Positions 1 through 9,347 of a DNA stretch of 64,000 bases are shown one piece after another. The translations under genes and the position numbers were made by a program. The notes beneath the pieces are model-generated. The model was not told the DNA's origin, searched no databases, and saw only the letters and a program-made list of their open reading frames with translations. The DNA is from Rhizophagus irregularis. Lineage: Eukaryota; Glomeromycota; Glomeromycetes; Glomerales; Glomeraceae. The stretch is from contig NC_089441.1 of the NCBI RefSeq assembly GCF_026210795.1, forward strand, positions 1,302,001-1,366,000, read 5' to 3'. Each line of letters opens with the position of its first letter. The stretch's first letter is position 1.

Positions 1-1770
1 AGAAAATTTTATTATACTTATTTTTATCTTTAGAATAATTTATTTTACAGGTAATATTTATAAATACATATACTGATCAATAAGTTATTATCGTATTAAT
101 ATCTAAAATAATGTATTGTGTCATAAATATCTTTATAATACTGTAAAACCATCATATAATCTTGATCTGGATTAAATCAAATCTTCATTGAAACCATATA
201 CCTTGAATTAGCAATCAAACTCCCGCGTTTTCGTGCATCGCCACCGACATGTGATTTCCTAATTTTAATCAATTACGTCAGATAAATATTTTTTTTTTCT
301 TTCTCTTCACTATAACTTTTTTTATAAACTTATTTTAAAAAAGAGTCATGTTAAACCAACAATTATAATTAAAAAATGTTCGTTCAAATTTTAAGTCACT
401 ATGGCAACGTTTCTTTCTTTTTTTTTTGTAGGTATCGGTACAATTATACTGAAAATGATTATCCGAAATCACATGAAACCGGCATGTGTGACCAGCAAAT
501 ATGGTGGTTCATAATCATTTTTTGGTACATTTGCTTTTACATCGAGATTTGGCATCTACGGGAAAATTTTAAAAAAATTCTATACAAAAATAATAAGCTA
601 TGTAAATTTATTAATTCGTTTAAATAAAATTAACATACAGTATATGCATCGAATGCATCGGAAATTTTTTTTGCATTAATAGTTATATCTTGTATGCAAA
701 AAAATAAATAACTTTGGTGGATCATATAATCTATAAAAAATTATAGTTTAAAATAGACATAGGAAGTTGCAATTAAATGACTTCTTGGCTAGCTTTTTAC
801 TATCAATCTAAACTAACGCTACTAATTAAGATTTTTGCACACAAATATTACGATGCAACTTAAAAGACAACTATGTAGAAAGGTGGAATTAGGATTATTG
901 TATATTTCTCTCATCTATTTTTATGATTTATATTATTAAATAAAATTTTCACTAAGATAAATTGTGGTTGGAAACTGACAGTTCTTTCTTTAACTTTAAT
1001 CGATAAGTGATGCAAATAAAAATTTTAACATGGAAAAAGCTAAATACTGTAATATGTACGTTAAAATTTTTTTTACACGCAAACCGAAAGAAACCATGTG
1101 TATAATAAATATTATTATTTTGCCGTATAAATACTTTATTTTACAACTCTGCTAATTTTTTACTAATATTTATTATAAAGAATTTTTTCTATTTATATCT
1201 TACTTATTTACTAGTTGCTTAATAAAAATCATGAAATTTTATTAAATTATGTAATTTATAATTACATATAAAATTATTTTTGACCTTATTTTATATCTAA
1301 AAGAATATTCTTTATTATTCAGGTTAGTATTTGATTTCTTTCACTCTTTTATCGTTTCCTTTTTTAGTTTGTGCTCATTTTTGTTTCTATCATTGACTTC
1401 TACGATGACATTCTTAATAATTAGTTAATTAGTACAATTTGTTTGAATAGTAGTGTAGGATCGCCACAATCAACAAATCATAAAAGTTGCTATGTTTTAT
1501 TTTTTTTTTCAAATTATGATATGCTTACGCCAACTGTTGATCAAACTAAATAAGTAAATTGTTATGCATATCTCTTCTAAATTTAAAAACCGAATTTTTT
1601 GTAATAATTCTTAAATTCCATGAGGAAGTTTGGAAGTTACTTTCTGTAACACTAACAGAAAGTTCTATTTTTAATAATATATCATTCAGTTATAAATAAA
1701 ATACGTTCAAAATTTCTGAATTCACTATCGTTATCGATACTTGTTTATAAAATATACAGTAACATAAAAA
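1..1770. other. Intergenic, no gene recognised
   Basis: A/T-rich DNA upstream of kinase 1. An open frame at 376-627 has no recognisable domain and skewed composition, so it is not called. The last ~60 bases before the kinase start are A-rich, as in front of several other genes in this window. No RNA gene or transposon end was seen. Confidence 0.5.
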
Positions 1771-3869
1771 ATGGAACTCGCAAAAACAAAGGACGGAAAT
1801 TTTTTTGACCCAACACCAAGATTAAAATCTAGTCCTATACCAATTAAATTTATTTCTTTTAATAAGTATGATGACGTATGTATTTATTGCGGAGAAATAT
1901 ATATTACGACTCTTTCTTGTTATACGCAAAAATATTGCAAAAAATGTTTATCGAGTTATATTAATAAGATAACTGATGATGATACAATTGATACATACTT
2001 GGATGTATATTACACAATGAACTCAGAATGTGGTGAACATGAAATAAGTATGACAAAAGTATCACAAAGTATTCAAGAATGTTGTAAAAATTGTCTGAGA
2101 ATTTTATATTTTAAACAAATAAGTGGGCATAACAACAATCCCGCTATATACGATAAGGTAATTGAAAGTGAAGAATGTTGCAAATTATGTGGGAAGTCAT
2201 TATATCAAGGAACAGATAGAAATATTGTAGAATATTATAAATTATGTTCAGATTGTTATATAATTTTTTCTGGATACATTGAATCAACTTTTGCCGAAAA
2301 ACAAATTATGATCTTTTACTTACCATGGTGGCATAATAATGCATATTGTGATATTTGTGTATCAAAATTAAAATTTGTATCAGACTGTCAGAAGTATTGT
2401 ACAGATTGCTTTGTTTATTATGTTGGATGCAGATATTGTTTAACAACGAATATGATTTTTGGACTTACAAGTCAATCTCAATGTAAAAAATGTAAAAACA
2501 TCATATCAATTATTTTAAATGACAAAGAAGATTTTCTTACTTATAATATTATGTATTATGATAACAAATTACCTGAATTTGCAAATATTGTAAAAAATAT
2601 TGATAAATTTTTTATACCAAATCAAATTTTGAACTTTAAAAAAATAAATTTCAATAAACCCATTAAGTGGATACCATATTCTCAATTTACAGATGCAAAA
2701 GAGATGACAAAAGGAGGATATGGTATTATTTATAAAGCAAATTGGGTAAGCGAAAGTAAAACTGTCATTTTAAAAAGATTTGAAAATTCTAAAAATATTG
2801 GAAAATATTTCTTAAATGAGGTGAACATTTATTTTTAAACATTTTCCTGGACAATTTCTTATTAAAATTAATTTAATTTTTAATTTAATCTTTAAATTTA
2901 ATAGTTAAAATCGTATCAACATTTTTTTAGTGAACAAGTTTACAGTCAAATAATTAAAATTTATGGGTTTACAAAAGATAGATTAGAGGACTATATATTA
3001 GTTTTGGAATATGCGTCAGGAGGAGATTTACACAAGTATTTACAAAAGAATTTTACAACAATTACATGGAATAATAAACTAAATATTCTATTGGAACTTT
3101 CAGAAGGGTATTTATATTTTTAATTTTTTCATTATATTCTTAAAATTTAAATTATTGACTTTTTTTATTTAGACTTGATTATATTCATAAAAATGAATTT
3201 ATACATCGAGACTTCCATAGTGGTAACATATTACTTAGTGGTTATAGTAATCTTTGGCGGGCGTTTAACATATTACTGAGTGATATTGATATTCTTCAGC
3301 ACAATTGGAAAATTGGGGATCTAGGATTATCACAATCGGTAGATAATAAATCAACGAATAATGAAGTCTATGGTGTTATACCTTATATTGCACCAGAAAT
3401 CTTTAAAGGGTCTAAGTTTTCTAAAGAAGCCGATATTTATAGTTTCGGTATGGTTATGTGGGAACTTACAACAGGTTGTAAACCTTTTGCTGATGTTAAG
3501 CATGATATTCATTTGGTTTACAAAATACTCGATGGCGAAAGACCAAAAATTACAGAAGATACTCCAGAATTTTATGCTAATTTAATGAAAAGTTGTTGGG
3601 ATACTGACCCTAATAAAAGGCCGTCTATAACAGAAATTCATAATATTTTTAATAGTTTTAATAGTTTTAAAAATTCTGATAGTTTTAGAATTATTTTTAA
3701 TAATTTTGATAATTTTGATCAATTTGAAGTAAAAAGAATGGAGCTTATACAATCAAAGAAGATTGGACCTGAAAAATGTCATCCAGGTGCCATTTATACT
3801 AGTAGGCCATTAAGTGCTTTAATTTCTGAATGTTCGTCCACCAATTCATCAAATAATTTCATTTGGTAA
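1771..3869 (+). CDS. Protein kinase (TKL-like) with cysteine-rich zinc-binding-like N-terminus
   Basis: Predicted Ser/Thr or dual-specificity kinase, about 649 residues. Proposed exons are 1771-2820, 2905-3107 and 3173-3869; all junctions keep frame. Residues ~35-260 hold repeated CxxC pairs (for example CIYC, CKKC, CCKLCG, CSDC, CDIC, CTDC, CRYC, CKKC) spaced like tandem zinc ribbons. The kinase domain follows: glycine loop KGGYGIIYKANW, lysine in VILKRF, catalytic HRDFHSGN, a DLG instead of DFG (KIGDLGLS), IAPEIF, and a C-lobe ending DTDPNKRPSI. The tail contains the TSRPLSAL motif also seen in kinases 3 and 4. A stop at 3867-3869 ends the frame, but exon-like sequence continues to 4305. 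It belongs to the large kinase family expanded in Glomeromycotina (family knowledge). Substrates are unknown. Domain call is firm; exon ends are hand-made. Confidence 0.85.
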
Positions 3870-3950
3870 TAAACAAGGTATTATTAAAAAAAGTTAATAG
3901 TAATTAAAATTATGTAGTCTTTAAAATACTGTACATGTTATTTTCTTTAG

Positions 3951-4305
3951 GTTATAATTACAATTATATATCAGAAGAACAAGAGCTTGATATAAAAATT
4001 GAAAGGTATTTACATTATATTATTAAATGATATTACACTGTGTACTAATTAATTGATATTTATTTAGTTTATCGTCGCAAAATTTAACAATTCAAAATTC
4101 TTTAATCTCTTTGAATAAGCGAAACATCGAAGAATCAAACCTTGAAACTCATGATAATAATGGTAAGCTTGATAACGTCTATTTTATTTTTATTTTTATT
4201 TTTATTTTTATTTTTTTATTTATGTTAATATTTTAAAATATTTAAATAGGAAAACGTATTAAAACTAATTTTAAAAATATTTGTTGTAGCAGAAAAATTA
4301 TTTAA
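3951..4305 (+). pseudogene. Detached C-terminal tail exons of kinase 1
   Basis: Three exon-like blocks (3951-4005, 4068-4162, 4250-4305) join in one frame with clean AG/GT borders and encode a tail starting GYNYISEEQELDIKIE and ending ICCSRKII at a stop (4303-4305). The theme 'GY...EELDI' matches the last exon of kinase 3 (GYVTKEIELDINAL). The tail would join kinase 1 through GGT AAT AAA CAA G at ~3865-3876, but that lies one frame away from the kinase reading frame, which stops at 3867. Either a small indel near 3860 has cut off the tail, or an alternative splice exists that I could not find. Confidence 0.5.
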
Positions 4306-4531
4306 AAGAGGCTTATTAGGTTCATTTTTATTTATATTATAAATATTATTTATTTTTATTTTTTAAGAAACATAAATTATGTATTAGGATTAAGAAATAT
4401 TTAATAAAATAAATATCTTATAAACTTTACATTTAAAAAGTTCGTTAAGAATTTGATACATATTTGAGTAAGATGGAAACGAACCAATAACTGACAATTT
4501 AATTAACGATTGATTATATAAAATTTTATAT

Positions 4532-4857
4532 TAGAGGTTGGGAACCGTCAAAAAAAAAACCTTAACCGGTTAATTAAACCGGTTAATATGAAAAATATTT
4601 TAAAATTTTTTTTTGCTGAAATTGTACCGATTTTTGATTTTACTAACACATTTAGTTGAAAGAAGATTATTTTTCATCAATACCATTATTAATAAATAGG
4701 AAAAAAATTCGGTATTAAAGCTTCGAGTTTGGGAACACATGACTGAAATTACCAAGTCTCTGGGCCGCATTATTAAGTAAATCTGACCAGAATTATGGAT
4801 TTATGGTCAAAATAGTTTTAATCGGTTAACCGATGTCTTAACCGGTTCCAACCTCTA
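4532..4857. mobile_element. hAT-type MITE, 326 bp, with 8-bp target duplication
   Basis: Ends are imperfect inverted repeats (left TAGAGGTTGGGAACCG, right CGGTTCCAACCTCTA) with extra internal AACCGGTTAA motifs. It is flanked on both sides by TTTTATAT (4524-4531 and 4858-4865), an 8-bp duplication typical of hAT elements. No coding capacity. A second copy of the flanking DNA at 15.94-16.1 kb lacks this insert and carries TTTTATAT once, which fixes the element boundaries directly. Confidence 0.9.
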
Positions 4858-5165
4858 TTTTATATATCATTTATTTATATTCTTCTTACTGACTCGATAC
4901 GACTATATACCTACAAAGAAGTAAAAGGAATTTAAGATAATGTAATATTTTATCTAACTTAATATGACATTTCATATTATTATTCTCATAATTGTTTGTC
5001 ATTCCTAATGTTTAATAATTTGTGCACCTTAACGTAAAATTAAAACAGGACTAAAAATACGTCAATTGTTGCTATTTTGTAAGTGTAATTTATACTTACC
5101 ATTTCGGATTTTTCTTTTATTAGAAAATAAATGATTATTTAAAATCAGAATATTTCATCAATCAT

Positions 5166-5351
5166 CCCTATAAAAAAATTTTTATCCGTTATTTCTGTAA
5201 AAATTCCGTAAAAATGAGCCTTTCACGGATCCATTCACGGAAAATGTAAATAATTCGACAAATTCCGTGATATAAGTTATTAATTCCGGAAATATGAGTC
5301 TTTTACGAAAAAAAGATGGATTATAAAAAACGGATCGACTTTTTTACAGGG
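5166..5351 (+). mobile_element. MITE-like repeat, copy A
   Basis: A 186-bp block beginning CCCTATAAAAAAATTTTTAT and ending TCGACTTTTTTACAGGG, so the termini are inverted (CCCTRTAAAAAA). Internal phrases such as CACGGATCCATTCACGGAAA and ATTCCGGAAATATGAG recur in reverse complement at 29838-30023. No open frame. A clear target duplication was not found. Orientation is arbitrary and set opposite to copy B. Confidence 0.75.
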
Positions 5352-6129
5352 CTTTACAGGGCATTAAATACTAGAATTGGACATTATAGAGAATCTTAGA
5401 TGCATGAATTTACGATAGGGTCTCGCCCAATTCCAGAATGTTGAGATACAATATAATTCAATAATAATATTAATTATTAATCATTTTTTTTTTCAATAGA
5501 AAAGTTGTTTGGAATAAAAAATATTTTCTGCTAAAAGGCAAGAGGATTATAACTTTTATAATGAGCAGGTATAATTATTCTAGCAAGCAGCGAACGGAAG
5601 TAATCATGCGTCGATTACATGAAAAAAAAATGACGCTTCTTAATAAGGAGGCTTTAAGAACGTAGTTTCTAAGCTCAGAGTATCACGTTATAACTTACAC
5701 GTGACTTCATATACTTCGGATTGATACAAAAAATAATATTATGGCACGATAACGATTTTATTCTAAAAATTCATGAAATACTATGGAATTTATTCCATTA
5801 GACTTTATTTAATACATTTTTTAGATTAGCGAATAAGAACTTTTAATGAGTAAATATTTAATTAAAAACAAATTTCGCATGATAAACATATAAAGAAAAT
5901 ATTTTGTAAAATAACATGAACAAGAGGCAGAAAATAAAATGTGAAACCCGGAATGGAATCCTTCTTTAAGCTTTATTATTTTGATATATTTAATATATTT
6001 TCTTTTTAATAATTATGTTTTAAATTTAAAGAAAAATCGTGTATAATGTAAAATTTTATTAAATTTACATAATTAAAACAAATTTATATTATAACAAATT
6101 ATAGTAAAATGCATATTATTGTTTATAAC

Positions 6130-6664
6130 AGAGGCTGAAATTTCTTTGATGTTGATACATTTCTTAGTATTTCTTTAGATCAAAAGGAATCTTGCGATTA
6201 TTGTAAAAATCCTTTATTATCTTTAAAGTCTATAATCTTAAATATTTTATATGTAATTTAATTACTCTACCCTGATATTTTTGCAAGAGTTAATCTCTTT
6301 AAATGTTTAACCCAGTTACGAACGAATACCAACTTCAGAAATAAAATGTAAATCACCAGAATGTTTTCCATAATTCAAATTCAGATAAATATTCTGAATA
6401 TTTTCTTGAAGTTTATTCCTTTGTGGTCAACGATCAACCAGAAAACTTTGCATGCGAATTTAATTTCTTAGATTATATATGGATTTAGGAATAAGAATAA
6501 CGAATCTGAATACTAAATCCATGAGTAATAATGTCCACCCTTCTCCTAATGAATTGATGGCTTATAAATATTTTTTGATTTACAACAGTTTCTTACATAA
6601 AAAAAATATAAAAATTAATATTCATACTTGTATTGAGGAAATACCAAAAAAAGATGTGGATTGA
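6130..6664 (+). pseudogene. Possible decayed cysteine-rich fragment
   Basis: Short coding-like stretches in different frames: one reads DQKESCDYCKNPLLSLKS (~6178-6231), another EIKCKSPECF (~6340-6370), a third DKYSEYFLEVYSFVVNDQPE (~6383-6442), then an open frame to 6664 with no domain. The CxxC spacing recalls the N-terminus of the kinases here, so it may be a broken relative, but the frames do not join and no kinase motif follows. Weak call. Confidence 0.25.
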
Positions 6665-7154
6665 TCTATTTGTTGAATATAAAAATAAAAAGTTTTTACG
6701 CACGAGTCAAATTGTTTGAACATTTCATTTTGTAGAATCTGAACTAATAATATTAATCAAAATTACATTAATTTTTTTTTGATTCACTAATTAGTCCCGT
6801 CTAATTTTGGATATTAGTTTAATAAAACGTAATTTGCTATAACAACTGATTAATTTATGATTTAGGTCAACCAAAATTAACGTGAATTTTGGCCAAAATG
6901 ATCGACATTCCGATCATCAAGTGAGCCAATGATGTCAATCCGATATTATTGACTCTTACATCGATATTTTTATGTTCTCATGTAAAGAAATCTTAATTCT
7001 ATATTGACAGGCTGTAGTGTGCATTACACAAATTTTCTTTAACAAAATATCGCATTATTAACCGTTTTTAAATAAAATAATGTATAAAAATTTGTTCTTT
7101 GAAAATTGATTAATTGGTTAAGAAAAGTAGATCACCGCAGCATGTTGTGATTGT

Positions 7155-7405
7155 TATGCGGCTTTTTTTGAGAGCATAGTAAACATGTAGTGTATGGTTG
7201 GCTATTTATGTAGGGTATGGTTAAACATCACATATAAAAGGATCACGTGACCATACGTGGTACAGAATAGAACTGTCTAGGCCTTTCCTTATTTGGTAAT
7301 AAACAATGTAGATCTGTATGGAACGCGTGTGAAATTTTGCAACCCTACATACATAGGTATCCCGCATACACTACATGTTATCGTAACACCCGCTTTTTTT
7401 GTACA
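7155..7405. repeat. Fold-back (inverted) repeat upstream of kinase 2
   Basis: ACATGTAGTGTATG at 7183-7196 is matched by its reverse complement at 7365-7378. The match extends imperfectly outwards and inwards (ATGTAGGGT near 7209-7217 against ACCCTACAT near 7342-7350). The loop contains GGATCACGTGACCATACGTG. It looks like a small fold-back transposon remnant about 150-400 bp from the kinase 2 start. Confidence 0.55.
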
Positions 7406-7558
7406 ACCTTTTGTGTACTATACGACATTACCAAAAATTTATTATATAATGAAAAAAATTAAATAAAAATTCGTCCCTTGATTTTACTTTAAAATTAAAA
7501 AATAATTTTATAAAAATTCGTCTTTTAATTTTATTTTACGACCAATAATAATATCAAA

Positions 7559-9347
7559 ATGCAAAACACCGAAAATACAAATGAATGTATCAAATGGATT
7601 GAAGAAGCAATTTCTAAGGAATATTTTAGACTTTATGAACATAAATATTTTAGTAACGTTCAAAGAATTGGTACTGGAGGATTTGGAAAAGTTTATCGTG
7701 TAAATTGGAAAAATTCAGACCAATATTTAGCGTTAAAATCCTTTTCCAATGTTGATGACGTAATTGCAAAAGAAATCGTTCATGAGGTATAAATTATGAA
7801 ATAAGTATACTATTGTCATTAATAATATATGCATTTAAATTTATATTTATTAAATATTATAATCTAGCTTAAGCTTCAACGTGATATACAATTTCATAAT
7901 AATATTATTAAGTTCTATGGAGTTGCACAATTTGAACCAGGTAATTTATATAAATTCAATTATAATAATAGTTAAAATTTTATTTTAACTTTGCAAAATA
8001 TGTAATTTATTAGAAAATAATTAATTCCTTTTATTCATTATTAGAATATCAAAATGTTCAATCGAAAAATTATTTGTTAGTAATGGAGTATGCTGATTCT
8101 GGTACTATCAAAAATTATTTAAAGGAAAACTTTAATAATCTTACTTGGAGCAATAAATGCAACTTGGCGTACCAATTAGCTAGTGCTGTGGCGTGTTTAC
8201 ATAATGAAGGAATAGTGCATCGTGATTTGGTAATTCCAATTTTATTAAATAATAAAATAATCATTGTATTTTTTTTTCATGTTTTTAACGTCATATTAAC
8301 TTAATAGCACTCCGGAAATGTGTTAGTCCATCAAAACATTATCAAACTGTCCGACTTCGGATTGTCGAAAAGAATCGAATCATCATCCAACACAAAAACT
8401 AAATTTTTTGGATGTGTTCCTTACGTCGATCCAAAAAGATTTAGTGGACGAAATAAAAATAAAAAATTAAATGAAAAAAGTGACATTTATAGTGTGGGCG
8501 TATTATTTTGGGAATTATCTAGTGGTCAGCCACCTTTTGCTACTGAAGAGTACGATATTGATTTAGCTTTAGAAATTTCACAAGGTCGTAGAGAAGAGCC
8601 CATTCTTAATACGCCTGAAAATTATATTAAAATTTATACCGGTACGTATGAACTTTCATTAATTATAATTTAAATTTTATTTATAATATATTATTATATT
8701 TTTTAGAATGTTGGGATAATGAACCAGACAATCGTCCAACTATGAATCAAGTATTAGAAAGATTAAAAGAAATTATAACGAAAACAACAGAAAATCATCA
8801 ACCGGGATTAAATCTTCAATCAACATCAACAGATGAACAAAATTTTAATTCAATCAATATTGATACTTCAAATATTAATAATTCATTACATGGGGAAATG
8901 TCTCAAATTATTGAAAATTTTGATAAAATGAATACAAAGGAAATAGTATATAAAACATTAACAAATGAAGATATTTCATCTGAAATAAAATTAAGTAAAA
9001 TAGTTAACGATATAGTAAATTATATTTTCAAAATAACTAGTGAAGGAAAAAATCCAGCATCAAATAAACATATTCTTGATTATTTTAATGATAATAATAT
9101 AAATTCACAAGAAATCCATGATTGGTTATTAATTAATCAAAATAATTCAGATTCCATATTTTTACTTGGATATTTTAATTATTTAGGAATTGAAACAATT
9201 AAAGATAGAAAGAAAGCGCTTAACCTATTCACTAAAGCATCAGAACAAACCCACATATTAGCGAAATTTTATGTTAAATTAATCAATTGGCAAATCTATC
9301 ATCAAAGTAGGGAATTGAGTCGACACCCAAAATCATTGTTCGATTAA
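7559..9347 (+). CDS. Protein kinase with Sel1-like C-terminal repeat, 3' end altered by hAT insertion
   Basis: Predicted kinase of about 486 residues. Proposed exons are 7559-7786, 7868-7940, 8045-8229, 8308-8641 and 8707-9347; all joins keep frame. No cysteine-rich N-terminus: the glycine loop GTGGFGKVYRVNW starts near residue 37. Then LALKSF, HRDLHSGNVLV (split by an intron after HRDL), SDFGLSK and CWDNEPDNRPTM. The usual APE is replaced by VDPKRF. After the kinase comes an Asn/Ser-rich linker, then a Sel1-like segment (IFLLGYFNYLGIETIKDRKK, then ALNLFTKASEQTHILAKFYV). Only about one repeat remains, while family relatives usually carry several. The last 13 codons are transposon sequence: the hAT element begins at 9308 inside the reading frame. 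Removing element and duplication gives a stop two codons after the insertion point, so little may have been lost. Confidence 0.82.
9300..9307. repeat. Left target-site duplication of hAT element
   Basis: CATCAAAG, identical to 12345-12352. Eight base pairs is the hAT superfamily size. Confidence 0.95.

Larger units (their letters stand above)
4306..7558. other. Intergenic region between kinases 1 and 2
   Basis: Outside the two MITEs, the possible relict and the fold-back repeat listed separately, I see only A/T-rich sequence without a supportable gene. The first ~600 bases (after 4306) are the presumed 3' flank of kinase 1 and are partly duplicated at 15.77-16.1 kb. Confidence 0.5.

Noticed and set aside
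376-627. 83-codon open frame
   Set aside because: No domain, begins in T-rich DNA and crosses low-complexity sequence; composition is as expected for random A/T-rich frames.
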